Numbered from the stretch's first letter, positions 24,185-33,467 are shown. The stretch is DNA of 64,000 nucleotides from Betaproteobacteria bacterium (GCA_016705475.1 JADIYD010000001.1:310001-374000); one strand, 5' to 3'. The notes: generated by a model from the sequence alone, not told the origin. Translations and numbers: made by a program.

Positions 24185-24967
24185 ATGACGCTGCACGGCC
24201 CGCTCGCCGGCCGAACCATCGTCGTCACGCGGCCGCAGGCGCAGGCAGCGCCGCTGGCCGAGGCGATCGTCGCGGCTGGCGGCACGCCGCTGATCTTCCC
24301 GCTGCTGGAAATATCGCCGGTTGCCGACCCGCAGGCACTGGCTGAGACGGCCGCCCGCCTGGGCGAGTATTCGCTGGCTATTTTTGTCAGTCCAAACGCG
24401 GCTGACCATGCCTTGCCTGCCTTGCTGGCGCGAGGCCGCTGGCCGGCAGCACTGATTCCCGCTGCGGTAGGACAGGGCACCGTGAAATTTCTGGCCGAGC
24501 GCGGCGTTCCTGGCTGCATTGCACCGACCGAGCGTTTCGATTCCGAAAGCCTGCTCGAATTGCCGGAACTGGCCGCCGATCGCGTCAAGGGCAAACGTGT
24601 CGCCATCTTTCGTGGCGACGGCGGTCGCGAACTGCTCGCCGAGACGCTTCGCGAACGTGGCGCGACGGTCGATTGCATCACCTGTTACCGGCGTTCCGGG
24701 CCATCGAATGGCGTGGTGCCGCTCATGGCAGCATGGCGGGCCGGGAAACTCGATGCGCTGACCGTGTCGAGCAGCGAAGGGCTGCGTTATCTGGTCGATT
24801 TGCTCGACGCCGAAGGCCGCAGCTTCCTGCAAAAAACGCCGCTCTTCGTCCCCCACGCCCGCATCGCGGAAAATGCCCGGGCTTTGGGTTTAAGCAACAT
24901 TCTCCTCACCGATGCAGCGGACGCCGGCATCCTCGCCGGCTTAGTTGCTTATAATTGGCCGGCATGA
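24185..24967 (+). CDS. hemD: Uroporphyrinogen-III synthase
   Basis: This 260-residue enzyme closes hydroxymethylbilane with inversion of ring D. The family is weakly conserved, but RTIVVTRPQAQAAPLAEAI, the FPLLEI segment, FVSPNAADHAL and TVSSSEGLRYLVDLL are recognisable, and the position between hemC and hemX is decisive. Its stop overlaps the start of hemX (ATGATG). Confidence 0.92.
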   Translation: MTLHGPLAGRTIVVTRPQAQAAPLAEAIVAAGGTPLIFPLLEISPVADPQALAETAARLGEYSLAIFVSPNAADHALPALLARGRWPAALIPAAVGQGTVKFLAERGVPGCIAPTERFDSESLLELPELAADRVKGKRVAIFRGDGGRELLAETLRERGATVDCITCYRRSGPSNGVVPLMAAWRAGKLDALTVSSSEGLRYLVDLLDAEGRSFLQKTPLFVPHARIAENARALGLSNILLTDAADAGILAGLVAYNWPA

Positions 24968-26004
24968 TGCCCGAAAACGATAACCCCTCCCCGTCGACCA
25001 TGACCTACCTCCCCGCGCCGCGCGCCAAACGGGCCAGCCCGTGGTTGTTCGTCGCCCTTGCTGCGCTGGCGCTGGCCGGCTGGCAGTGGTTCGAAACGCG
25101 CCAGAAGCTGGTCGATGTCCAGCAGCAAGTCAGCCAGAAGCTGGCCGAGTTCGATACCGGCAACAAGGAAGACCGCGGCGCCCAGAAACAGTCACGCGAG
25201 CAGGTTGAAGCACTGCAGGCCCGCCTCGGCGCCGTCGATGGCAAAATCGCCGAATTCCAGGCCCAGTCGGCGACCCTGCAGGCGCTGTATCAGGACATCG
25301 CGCGCAGCCGTGAAGAGCTGGCCCTGATCGAGGTCGAACAGGCCATCGTTCTGGCCGGGCAGCAATTGCAGCTGGCCGGCAACCTGCCGATCGCAGTGCA
25401 GGCACTGCAGTCTGCCGACGCCCAGCTCGCCCGCCTCGACCGCCCGGCCCACCTGCCCCTGCGCAAGGCCATGGCCAAGGATCTGGCCCGCCTCAATGCC
25501 CTTCCGTTCGTTGATATGCCTGGCATCAGTCTGCGTCTGGAGCAGCTTCTGCTTGGTGTCGACAAGATGCCGCTTGTTTCCCACGGTCGACCGGAGAAAA
25601 AGGCCGAAAATGAAAAGGCGCCCACAGCGCAGTCGTGGTGGGAACGCACTGGCGGTGCCATCTGGCAAGAAGTGAAGGGTCTTGTACGCATCCAGCGTTT
25701 CGACCGCGACGATGTCGTACTGCTGGCGCCCGGTCAGGGTTATCTGCTCCGTGAAAATCTCAAGCTGCGGGTGCTCAATGCCCGACTTGCCTTGTTTGCA
25801 CATGACCAATGGACCTTCCGCAATGAGCTGAAGGTTGCACACGATATGCTGACGCGTCATTTTGAGGCCGGCGACAAGTCTGTGCAGACGGCGTTGGCCA
25901 CCCTGGCACAGATGACGACGACCGAGATCAACGTCGAGTTGCCGACCCTCAACGAGAGCCTGGCAGCATTGCGTAATCTGCGTCCGGCCAAGGAAAAGCG
26001 GTGA
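24964..26004 (+). CDS. hemX: HemX-like membrane protein
   Basis: This protein of 346 residues (or 345 from the second ATG) has one membrane helix (PWLFVALAALALAGWQWF, about residues 25-42), a long coiled coil (about 50-125) and a DUF513/HemX periplasmic domain. Family members are annotated as uroporphyrinogen-III C-methyltransferase-like but lack SAM motifs; the role is probably structural with HemY. A USS-like repeat encodes SHGRPEKKAENEK at about residues 205-217, a charged linker where homologues vary. It overlaps hemD and hemY. Confidence 0.88.
   Translation: MMPENDNPSPSTMTYLPAPRAKRASPWLFVALAALALAGWQWFETRQKLVDVQQQVSQKLAEFDTGNKEDRGAQKQSREQVEALQARLGAVDGKIAEFQAQSATLQALYQDIARSREELALIEVEQAIVLAGQQLQLAGNLPIAVQALQSADAQLARLDRPAHLPLRKAMAKDLARLNALPFVDMPGISLRLEQLLLGVDKMPLVSHGRPEKKAENEKAPTAQSWWERTGGAIWQEVKGLVRIQRFDRDDVVLLAPGQGYLLRENLKLRVLNARLALFAHDQWTFRNELKVAHDMLTRHFEAGDKSVQTALATLAQMTTTEINVELPTLNESLAALRNLRPAKEKR
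25582..25616 (+). repeat. USS-like short interspersed repeat, copy 8 (in hemX)
   Basis: The core is CACGGTCGACCGG, then AGAAAAAG and GAAAATGAAAA. It is in the sense of the gene and supplies the linker HGRPEKKAENEK. Confidence 0.82.
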
Positions 26005-27185
26005 GGGGGCTGTTCTGGGCGCTGGTCCTGAGCGGACTGGCCGTGGCGGTTGCGCTAGGAGCGCGTACCAACGACGGTTACGTCCTGCTGGTTGTCCCGC
26101 CATGGCGCGCGGAGATTTCGCTCAATCTCTTCATCATCGTCCTGCTGGCCATCTTGTTTGTGCTTTATGTCGGAATGCGTGCGCTGGCGATTACCTTCGG
26201 CCTGCCCAAACGTGTTCGCGAGTATCAGGCACAACGCCAGCGTGAAAGCGCCGGATTGGTCTTTCAGGATGCCGTTCGTCTGCTCTTTGAAGGTCGTTTC
26301 GGGCAGGCCCTGAAAAAGGCCACCGAGGCGCATGGTGCCGGCACCGCGCCCGGCCTTTCTGCCCTGATTGCCGCCCGTGCCGCCCAGCGCATGCGCGAGC
26401 CGGAGAAGCAGCAATACTGGCTGGAGCACGCCAAGACCGATGACCCGCGCACTGAGGCAGCGACGCTCATGCTCGACGCCGAAATGGCCAACGAGGCGCG
26501 TCGTTTCGACGAGGCACTGGCCGCGCTCGAAAAATTGCAGGGGAAGCAGGGCCGTCATATCGCCGCGCTGCGTCTTGAATTGCGCGCCCGGCAGGGGGTC
26601 GGTGACTGGGATGGCGTGCTCAAATTGGCTCGTCAGCTCGTCAAGCGCGATGCTTTGCCGGCCGAAGTGGTACGCGAAATTCGGACGCAGGCCCACCTCG
26701 GGAACATCGCCAAGCGCGTGGCCGATCAGGGCAAGCTGACAGCCTATCTGCGTACGGTGCCGGAAGACGAACGCGGCCGTCGCGTTGTTCTCGCTGCGGC
26801 GCGCGCTCTGGTTGGTCAGGGCGCCGAGGCAGAAGCCCAGAAGCTGATCGAAACAGTGCTGGACGCTATCGGCAACGACGATTGGCAACCCGATCTCGTC
26901 GCCATTTACGGCCGCCTGACCAACAGCGAGCAGACCGCGCGCATTGCCAAGGCCGAGGCCTGGTTGCGCCGGCACCCGGATGACGCTCGCCTGCTCAAGG
27001 CGCTGGGCCGCATGTGCCTGCGTCAGCGCCTGTGGGGCAAGGCCCAGAGTTATCTGGAAGCGTCACTGTCTGTCGCCCCGTCGCAGCAGGCCCATCTCGA
27101 ACTGGCCCGGCTCTTCGATCTGCTGGAACGTCCCGAAGAGGCCAACAAGCATTACCGCGCCAGCGCGCTACTTGATTCCCGCTAG
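26001..27185 (+). CDS. hemY: HemY-like tetratricopeptide membrane protein
   Basis: This 394-residue protein has two N-terminal membrane helices (about residues 5-22 and 43-62), the HemY_N domain and a series of TPR-like helical repeats to the C-terminus. The GTG start overlaps the hemX stop (GTGA). It is the proteobacterial HemY of the hem operon, unrelated to protoporphyrinogen oxidase HemY of Bacillus. Its biochemical role is unsettled. Confidence 0.9.
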   Translation: MRGLFWALVLSGLAVAVALGARTNDGYVLLVVPPWRAEISLNLFIIVLLAILFVLYVGMRALAITFGLPKRVREYQAQRQRESAGLVFQDAVRLLFEGRFGQALKKATEAHGAGTAPGLSALIAARAAQRMREPEKQQYWLEHAKTDDPRTEAATLMLDAEMANEARRFDEALAALEKLQGKQGRHIAALRLELRARQGVGDWDGVLKLARQLVKRDALPAEVVREIRTQAHLGNIAKRVADQGKLTAYLRTVPEDERGRRVVLAAARALVGQGAEAEAQKLIETVLDAIGNDDWQPDLVAIYGRLTNSEQTARIAKAEAWLRRHPDDARLLKALGRMCLRQRLWGKAQSYLEASLSVAPSQQAHLELARLFDLLERPEEANKHYRASALLDSR

Positions 27186-27203
27186 CGCTTTTCGGGAGTT
27201 TGC

Positions 27204-28100
27204 TTAAGCCCACTCCTGCGGCTTGAGGAACACTTCGTAGAGTTCGGCTTCCGGTGTGCCAGCTTCCGGCTGCCAGTCGTAGCGCCATTTGACGATCGGC
27301 GGCATCGACATCAGGATTGATTCGGTACGGCCGCCCGATTGCAGGCCGAACAGCGTGCCGCGGTCCCAGACCAGATTGAACTCGACGTAACGACCCCGGC
27401 GGTAAGCCTGGAAATCACGTTCGCGTTCGCCGTAGGGTACATCGCGACGTTTGGCCAGCACCGGCAGGTAGGCTTTGGTGAACGCGTTGCCGACGGACTG
27501 GGTCAGGTCGAAGCAGCGTTCGAAGCCGCCCTCGTTGAGATCGTCGAAGAAGACGCCGCCAACGCCGCGGGGCTCGTTGCGGTGCTTGAGGAAGAAGTAG
27601 TCGTCACACCATTTCTTGTATTTCGGATAGACCTCTTCGCCGAACGGTGTCAGCGCGTCCTTGCAGGTCTGGTGAAAATGAACCACATCTTCGCGCTGGC
27701 CGTAATACGGAGTCAGGTCCATGCCGCCACCGAACCACCAGACATCCTCCTCGCCTTCCTTGCTGGCGACGAAGCAGCGCACGTTCATGTGCGCAGTCGG
27801 GCAGTACGGGTTGCGCGGGTGGAGGACCAGCGAGACGCCCATTGCTTCCCAGGCGCGACCAGCGAGTTGCGGACGAACGGCGGTGGCCGAGGCCGGCAGC
27901 GACTTGCCGGTAACGTGCGAGAAATTGACCCCGCCCCGCTCGAAGAAATTACCCTCCTCGATCAGACGGGAAATGCCGCCGCCGCCTTCGGGACGATCCC
28001 AGCTATCAGTGCGGAAGGGCTGGCCATCGAAGGCTTCCAGCTCGGCGACGATGCGGCTCTGCAGGCCGGTGAAAAATTCCTTGAGGCGGGTGGTATCCAT
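27204..28100 (-). CDS. hemF: Oxygen-dependent coproporphyrinogen-III oxidase
   Basis: This 298-residue enzyme uses O2 to decarboxylate two propionates of coproporphyrinogen III. Conserved blocks are visible: RPEGGGGISRLIEEGNFFERGGVNFSHV, HPRNPYCPTAHMNVRCF, GGGMDLTPYYGQ and RYVEFNLVWDRGTLFGL. The ATG at 28100 follows GGAGACAAG. It faces hemY tail to tail, so the tetrapyrrole genes converge here from both strands. An oxygen-dependent enzyme implies aerobic haem synthesis. Confidence 0.95.
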   Translation of the reverse strand: MDTTRLKEFFTGLQSRIVAELEAFDGQPFRTDSWDRPEGGGGISRLIEEGNFFERGGVNFSHVTGKSLPASATAVRPQLAGRAWEAMGVSLVLHPRNPYCPTAHMNVRCFVASKEGEEDVWWFGGGMDLTPYYGQREDVVHFHQTCKDALTPFGEEVYPKYKKWCDDYFFLKHRNEPRGVGGVFFDDLNEGGFERCFDLTQSVGNAFTKAYLPVLAKRRDVPYGERERDFQAYRRGRYVEFNLVWDRGTLFGLQSGGRTESILMSMPPIVKWRYDWQPEAGTPEAELYEVFLKPQEWA

Positions 28101-28115
28101 CTTGTCTCCGTTGGC

Positions 28116-28144
28116 GAAAAAACGGGCGGTCAATGCCGCCCGTT
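28116..28144 (-). terminator. Terminator after purD
   Basis: A 9-bp stem (AACGGGCGG / CCGCCCGTT) runs into six T on the minus strand, lying 20 bp after the purD stop and before the hemF start. hemF is therefore separately transcribed or expressed by read-through. Confidence 0.82.
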
Positions 28145-28163
28145 GTTATCGAGGTTGCTTCGA

Positions 28164-29441
28164 TTAGCGGTTGATGGCCCTGAAACCGATGTCCTTGCGG
28201 TACTGCATGCCGTCCCAGCTGATTTTCACGGCAGCCTCGTAAGCGGCCTTTTGGGCCAGCTTGACGTTTTCGCCGAGCGCGGTAACGCACAGAACGCGGC
28301 CACCATTGGTGACGACCCTGCCATCCTGTTCTGCGGTGCCGGCGTGGAAAACGTGGGCATCCTCACCGAAGCTGTTACCGGCTGGCAGGCCCTGAATGAC
28401 GTCGCCCTTCTTCGGGGTCTCCGGATAGTTGGCAGCGGCAAGAACGACGCCTAGCGCAATGCGGCGATCCCATTCGGCTTCGATCTGGTCGAGCGTGCCA
28501 TCGACGCCGTGTTCAAGCAGATCGACGAAGTCGGACTTCAGGCGCATGAGGATCGGCTGGGTTTCCGGGTCGCCCATGCGGCAGTTAAATTCGAGCGTCT
28601 TGAGCGAGCCATCCTTGCCGATCATCAGGCCGGCGTAGAGGAAGCCGGTGAAGGGGATGCCATCGGCGGCCATGCCGCGCACAGTCGGCAGGATGATTTC
28701 GCGCATGGCCTTGGCGTGCACTTCGGGCGTCACGCACGGGGCGGGCGAATAGGCGCCCATGCCGCCCGTGTTTGGGCCCTGGTCGCCGTCAAAGATGCGC
28801 TTGTGATCCTGGCTCGAGGCCAGCGCCAGCACGTTCTTGCCGTCGACCATGACGATGAAGCTGGCTTCCTCGCCGTCTAGGAAATCCTCGATCACGACAC
28901 GTGCACCGGCATCGCCGAGCTTGTTGCCGGACAGCATGTCATCGATGGCGGCGTGCGCTTCTTCAAGGCTCATGGCCACGACGACGCCCTTGCCGGCAGC
29001 CAGGCCGTCGGCCTTGATGACGATGGGGGCGCCCTGCTTGTCGATGTAGGCATGTGCTGCGGTCGACTCGGAAAAAGTCTCGAATCCTGCGGTCGGAATG
29101 TTGTGGCGCGCCATGAAACGCTTGGCGAAATCCTTGGAGGATTCGAGCTGCGCCGCTTCCCTGGTCGGGCCAAAGATCTTCAGGCCACGGGCACGGAAAA
29201 CGTTCACCACGCCGGCCGCCAGCGGTGCTTCGGGGCCGACGACGGTGAGGTGAACCTTGTTCTGCTCGGCGAAATCAGCCAGCGCTTCCGGGTCGGTGAT
29301 ATTGACGTTCTCCAGCTCGGCCTCGCGCGCCGTGCCGGCATTGCCGGGCGCAACGAACACCTTCTGCATGCCTTGGGTCTGGGCCAGACGCCAGGCCATG
29401 GCGTGCTCGCGGCCGCCGGAACCGATTACCAGTAATTTCAT
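28164..29441 (-). CDS. purD: Phosphoribosylamine-glycine ligase
   Basis: This 425-residue ATP-grasp enzyme makes GAR in purine synthesis. It begins MKLLVIGSGGREHAMAW, as the family always does, which fixes the ATG at 29441. The ATP-grasp blocks PIVIKADGLAAGKGVVVA, FLDGEEASFIVMVDG and MGAYSPAPCVT follow. It is downstream of dusB-fis-purH with a 171-base spacer holding a strong stem-loop. Confidence 0.96.
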   Translation of the reverse strand: MKLLVIGSGGREHAMAWRLAQTQGMQKVFVAPGNAGTAREAELENVNITDPEALADFAEQNKVHLTVVGPEAPLAAGVVNVFRARGLKIFGPTREAAQLESSKDFAKRFMARHNIPTAGFETFSESTAAHAYIDKQGAPIVIKADGLAAGKGVVVAMSLEEAHAAIDDMLSGNKLGDAGARVVIEDFLDGEEASFIVMVDGKNVLALASSQDHKRIFDGDQGPNTGGMGAYSPAPCVTPEVHAKAMREIILPTVRGMAADGIPFTGFLYAGLMIGKDGSLKTLEFNCRMGDPETQPILMRLKSDFVDLLEHGVDGTLDQIEAEWDRRIALGVVLAAANYPETPKKGDVIQGLPAGNSFGEDAHVFHAGTAEQDGRVVTNGGRVLCVTALGENVKLAQKAAYEAAVKISWDGMQYRKDIGFRAINR

Positions 29442-29536
29442 TGGGGCTGTTTCCTTGTTATGTCCGAGGCAATTTCGCCGGAACGCGCCTCGGGGTGCAA
29501 AACTTGGTAATGCGTTCAGAGCGAGTTCAGCGACTG

Positions 29537-29584
29537 GTTGCGCCGCCGCAGGCAGTACATGTCGGTACGGCAAGGCGGCGCAAC
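29537..29584 (-). other. Strong stem-loop in the purH-purD spacer
   Basis: An 11-bp perfect stem (GTTGCGCCGCC at 29537-29547 against GGCGGCGCAAC at 29574-29584) encloses a 26-base loop that has an inner GTAC/GTAC pairing. There is no T run after it on the minus strand, so it is not an ordinary terminator. It may stabilise or process mRNA, or regulate purD; this is inference. Confidence 0.55.
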
Positions 29585-29612
29585 GCGGGCAGGATCATTT
29601 TGTGTGGTGCGT

Positions 29613-31205
29613 TTAGTGACGGAAGTGGCGGGCGCCGGTGAAGACCATGGCCAGGCCATGCTCGTCGGCGGCGGCGATGACTTCCTCATCGCGCATCGAG
29701 CCACCCGGCTGGATGACAGCCTTGGCACCGGCCGCAGCCAGTACATCGACGCCGTCGCGGAACGGGAAGAAGGCATCCGACGCAACGACCGAACCGGCCA
29801 GGTCGAGGCCGGCGTGCTGGGCCTTGATGCTGGCGATCTTGGTCGAATCAACGCGGCTCATCTGGCCGGCGCCGACACCGAGCGTCATGCCATTGCCGCA
29901 GAAGACGATGGCGTTGGACTTGACGAACTTGGCGACGCGCTCGGCGAAGAGCAGGTCTTCGATCTGCTGGGCAGTCGGCTGGACCTTGGTGACGATCTTC
30001 AGGCCGGAAGCCTGAGCGGTGAAATCGTCCGGTGTCTGAACCAGCAGACCGCCGCCGACACGCTTGAATTCCAGCGTGTTGAGCACGCGGGAGATCGGCA
30101 CGACCAGCACGCGCAGGTTCTGCTTGGCGGCCAGTGCGGCCTTGGCTTCGGCCGTGAAGGAGGGGGCGATCAGCACTTCGACGAAGTGCTTGCGCTCGTT
30201 CATGGCGTTGACGACGTCGATGCCGACTTCGCCGTTGAAGGCGATGATGCCACCGAAGGCCGAGGTCGAGTCGGTCTTGAAGGATTTCTCGTAGGCGCCG
30301 AGCAGGGTGCCATCGACGGCCACGCCGCACGGGTTCGCATGCTTGACGATGACGCAGGCCGGGGCATCGAAGGACTTGACGCATTCCCAGGCCGCATCGG
30401 AATCGGCGATGTTGTTGTAGGACAGTTCCTTGCCCTGCAGCTGGGTGTAGGCGGCGATGCTGCCGGCGACCGGGTTCGGTTCGCGGTAGAAGGCGGCGCT
30501 CTGGTGCGAGTTTTCGCCGTAGCGCAGGATTTCGGTGCGGTCGAAGGCGAGTTGCAGCTTGGCCGGGAAGATGGCCGGGACCGGCGCGGCTTCGGCCGGT
30601 TTGGCTTCGGCGCCTTCTTCAAGGCCGGTCAGCCAGTTGGCGATCATGCTGTCGTAGCGGGCGGTGTGCGTGAAGGCCTTCTTGGCCAGACCGAAGCGGG
30701 TCGCCAGTTGCAGGGCGCCGCCGTTGGCCTTCATTTCGGCGAGCAGCGGGGCGTAGTCTTCCGGATCGGTGACGATGGCGACGCCGTTGTAGTTCTTGGC
30801 CGAGGAACGGACCATGGCCGGGCCGCCGATGTCGATGTTTTCAATCGCATCTTCGAGCGTCACGCCGGCCTTGGCGATGGTCGCCGCGAACGGGTAGAGA
30901 TTGACGCAAACCAGGTCGATCATCGGGATGCCGTGCGCTTCGATGGTCGCCAGGTGTTCCGGCAGGTCGCGACGGGCCAGGATGCCGCCGTGCACTTTCG
31001 GGTGCAGGGTCTTGACGCGGCCATCGAGCATTTCCGGGAAGCCGGTGTAGTCGCCGATTTCGGTAACGCTAAGGCCGGCATCGCGCAGCATCTTGGCAGT
31101 GCCGCCGGTGGACAGCAGCTTGACGCCCTGGGCGGCGAGGCCCTGCGCGAATTCGAGGACGCCGGTTTTGTCGGAAACGGAAATCAGTGCTTGCTTGATG
31201 GTCAT
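29613..31205 (-). CDS. purH: Bifunctional AICAR transformylase / IMP cyclohydrolase
   Basis: This 530-residue enzyme performs the last two steps of IMP synthesis. Residues 1-200 form the MGS-like cyclohydrolase domain (ISVSDKTGVLEFAQGL, LLSTGGTAKML, KTLHPKVHGGIL). The rest is the formyltransferase domain with the conserved RYGENSHQSAAFY, VKHANPCGVAV and SDAFFPFRDG. It lies 5 bases downstream of fis and shares the dusB-fis transcript. Confidence 0.96.
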   Translation of the reverse strand: MTIKQALISVSDKTGVLEFAQGLAAQGVKLLSTGGTAKMLRDAGLSVTEIGDYTGFPEMLDGRVKTLHPKVHGGILARRDLPEHLATIEAHGIPMIDLVCVNLYPFAATIAKAGVTLEDAIENIDIGGPAMVRSSAKNYNGVAIVTDPEDYAPLLAEMKANGGALQLATRFGLAKKAFTHTARYDSMIANWLTGLEEGAEAKPAEAAPVPAIFPAKLQLAFDRTEILRYGENSHQSAAFYREPNPVAGSIAAYTQLQGKELSYNNIADSDAAWECVKSFDAPACVIVKHANPCGVAVDGTLLGAYEKSFKTDSTSAFGGIIAFNGEVGIDVVNAMNERKHFVEVLIAPSFTAEAKAALAAKQNLRVLVVPISRVLNTLEFKRVGGGLLVQTPDDFTAQASGLKIVTKVQPTAQQIEDLLFAERVAKFVKSNAIVFCGNGMTLGVGAGQMSRVDSTKIASIKAQHAGLDLAGSVVASDAFFPFRDGVDVLAAAGAKAVIQPGGSMRDEEVIAAADEHGLAMVFTGARHFRH

Positions 31206-31210
31206 GTTGA

Positions 31211-31444
31211 TTACAGTAGTTGGTGTTCGGTGAGTTTTTTGCGCAACGTGTTGCGGTTGATGCCGAGCATCTCCGCCGCCAGCGTCTGGTTGCTGCCGGT
31301 TTTGGCCAGCACCACTTCGAGCATCGGTTTTTCGACGCTCTTCAGAACCATGTCATAGATCGCGGCCGGTTTTTCCCCATCAAGGTCGCGGAAATACTGC
31401 TCTAGTGCATTGATGACGCACTGTGCTAAATCATGTTGGCTCAT
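31211..31444 (-). CDS. fis: Nucleoid-associated protein Fis
   Basis: This 77-residue DNA-binding protein ends with the Fis helix-turn-helix QTLAAEMLGINRNTLRKKL. Fis bends DNA and controls growth-phase genes and recombination. As in E. coli it is co-transcribed with dusB (4-base overlap, ATGA). The short N-terminus without the beta-hairpin arm is typical of betaproteobacterial Fis. Confidence 0.95.
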   Translation of the reverse strand: MSQHDLAQCVINALEQYFRDLDGEKPAAIYDMVLKSVEKPMLEVVLAKTGSNQTLAAEMLGINRNTLRKKLTEHQLL

Positions 31445-32457
31445 GCTGCCAACGCCTCCTCTTTGTCATATTTTAGATGTTCGTTTTCTTCCGCCTGGCG
31501 GATGAAAAACGCGTTCACTGCCTGCATCTGTTGATCGATGCTGGGCAGGACGTTCATTTCCTTACGGAAGGCCGCCGAGCCAACCAATCCCTTGGTGTAC
31601 CAGGAGATGTGCTTGCGGGCGACCTTGAACCCCGTTTCCGGGCCGTAGAAAGCGTAAAGGTCTTCGAGATGCGCCAGCAGAATGCTGTGGATCTCGGTGA
31701 CCCGGGCCGGCGGCAGATGCTCGCCGGTTTTCAGATAGTGTTCGATCTCGCGGAACAGCCAGGGGCGGCCCTGGGCGGCGCGGCCGATCATGATGCCGTC
31801 GGCGCCGGTTACATCCAGCACGTGTTTGGCTTTTTCCGGTGTCGTGATGTCGCCGTTGGCGATGACCGGAATCCTGATCAGCGTCTTGACCAGTGCGATG
31901 GTGTCGTACTCGGCTTCGCCGGTGTATTGCTGGCAGCGCGTCCGGCCGTGGATGGCGACGGCACGGATGCCGGCCGATTCGGCGATGCGGGCGATGGTCG
32001 GCGCGTTCTTGTTGGCGATGTTCCAGCCGGTGCGGAACTTGAGGGTGACCGGGGTGTTCGGCACGGCGCCAACGACCGCGTCGAGAATGCGGCCGACCTG
32101 TTCTTCGTCCTGCATCAGGGCCGAGCCGGCCATCACGTTGCAGACCTTCTTGGCCGGGCAGCCCATGTTGATGTCGATGATCTGGGCGCCGTTGTCGACG
32201 TTGTGTTTGGCCGCTTCGGCCATCATTTTCGGGTCGGCGCCGGCGATCTGCACGGAGATCGGTGCCACTTCGCCTTCGTGATTGGCCCGGCGCAGCGTTT
32301 TCTTGCTGCCATAGAGCAGCGAGTTGGACGTGACCATCTCGGAAACAGCCAGCCCGGCGCCCAGGTTCTTGCACAACTGGCGGAAAGGACGATCCGTCAC
32401 GCCGGCCATGGGGGCGACGAACAGATTGTTGCGGAGCTGGAAACCGGCAAATTCCAT
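31441..32457 (-). CDS. dusB: tRNA-dihydrouridine synthase B
   Basis: This 338-residue FMN enzyme reduces uridine in the tRNA D-loop. It shows MAGVTDRPFRQLCKNLGAG, the catalytic cysteine in IDINMGCPAKKVCNV (about residue 100), VTLKFRTGW and the FMN-phosphate segment ITTPEKAKHVLDVTGADGIMIGRAAQG. It heads dusB-fis-purH-purD. Confidence 0.95.
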   Translation of the reverse strand: MEFAGFQLRNNLFVAPMAGVTDRPFRQLCKNLGAGLAVSEMVTSNSLLYGSKKTLRRANHEGEVAPISVQIAGADPKMMAEAAKHNVDNGAQIIDINMGCPAKKVCNVMAGSALMQDEEQVGRILDAVVGAVPNTPVTLKFRTGWNIANKNAPTIARIAESAGIRAVAIHGRTRCQQYTGEAEYDTIALVKTLIRIPVIANGDITTPEKAKHVLDVTGADGIMIGRAAQGRPWLFREIEHYLKTGEHLPPARVTEIHSILLAHLEDLYAFYGPETGFKVARKHISWYTKGLVGSAAFRKEMNVLPSIDQQMQAVNAFFIRQAEENEHLKYDKEEALAA

Positions 32458-32527
32458 GGGCGTGTGGGGGGCTTTGGTATATCTCGGGAAGCCGGGGATT
32501 TTACCTGAGTCAGCGCCTAAAAAATAG

Positions 32528-33400
32528 TCAAATCGCGAAGCTCAGGGTTAACAGCAGGGCAAAGACGAGTTGCAGTCCGGCCGTGGCGGCGAGGATGTCG
32601 TTGAACGCCGGGCCGGGCGCTTCGTGGTGGAAACGATGGATCAGCCGGAAGGCGAGCGGCAGCGAGAGCAGCGGCAGGGCCCCCGGCCAGCCAAGGCCGG
32701 CGAGCAGCGGCAACAGGACGTAGGGAGCGAGCATTTCGGCGGCGTAGATGCGCCGCGTGGCCGGTCGCCCGAGGCGGACTGCCAGCGTGTTTTTTCCGTT
32801 TCGGGCATCGCCGTCGAGGTCACGGTAATTGTTGACGGTGATGACCGCTGCGGCGTGAATGCCGACCAGCGCGGCAGCGGCCAAGGCCGTTGCTGTCAGG
32901 CTGAATGTTTGCAGGTAATAGCTGCCGCCAACGGCGACCAGGCCGAAGAAAATGAAGACGAACACTTCGCCGAGCGGGCCGTAGGCGATCGGCTTCGGGC
33001 CGCCGGTATAGGCCCAGCCGGCGGCCAGCGAGGCGAGGCCGATGGCGACGATGGGCCAGCCGCCATGCCAGACGAGGACGATGCCGCACACAAAGGCCAG
33101 CGCGAAACTGAGCCAGGCGCCGGCCTTGACCTTGCCCGGCGTCAGCCAGCCTTCGGCGGTGGCGCGTTTGGGGCCGAGACGATCCGGCGTGTCGGTGCCG
33201 CGCAGGAAGTCGCCGACGTCGTTGAACAGGTTGGTGCCGATCTGGATGAAGGCGGCGCCGAGTGCGGCGGCGAGCAGCGGCAGCCAGAGCAGCGCGCCGC
33301 TGTCATGCCAGGCGATGGCCGATCCGACCAGCACTGGCGACAGCGAGACGGACAGCGTCTTGGGGCGGCAGGCGAGGAACCAGGCAGTGCTTGTCTTCAT
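32528..33400 (-). CDS. menA: UbiA-family prenyltransferase, MenA-like
   Basis: This 290-residue polytopic membrane protein carries the two aspartate motifs NLFNDVGDFLRGTDTPDR (about residue 55) and NNYRDLDGDARNGKNTLAVRLG (about 195), which bind Mg-prenyl diphosphate. The pattern is that of 1,4-dihydroxy-2-naphthoate octaprenyltransferase, which makes demethylmenaquinone. No other menaquinone gene is in the window, so the substrate is inferred. The ATG at 33400 is chosen because KTSTAWFLACRPKTLSVS is the expected N-terminus. Confidence 0.85.
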   Translation of the reverse strand: MKTSTAWFLACRPKTLSVSLSPVLVGSAIAWHDSGALLWLPLLAAALGAAFIQIGTNLFNDVGDFLRGTDTPDRLGPKRATAEGWLTPGKVKAGAWLSFALAFVCGIVLVWHGGWPIVAIGLASLAAGWAYTGGPKPIAYGPLGEVFVFIFFGLVAVGGSYYLQTFSLTATALAAAALVGIHAAAVITVNNYRDLDGDARNGKNTLAVRLGRPATRRIYAAEMLAPYVLLPLLAGLGWPGALPLLSLPLAFRLIHRFHHEAPGPAFNDILAATAGLQLVFALLLTLSFAI

Positions 33401-33467
33401 GCGTTGTTGGGCGGGTGGGCGGTGCGGCACTCTACCCGATGCCCGGGCTTGCTGCCTTTGGTCTGGA

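Noticed and set aside
29057..29088. Possible further USS-like copy in purD (TGCGGTCGACTCGGAAAAAG)
   Set aside because: Two bases are inserted in the core and the second tract is missing; too weak to count.
29538..31358. A 606-codon open frame on the plus strand opposite purH and fis
   Set aside because: It is the shadow of high-GC codon use: purH is complete with all domains, and the opposite frame shows no recognisable domain.
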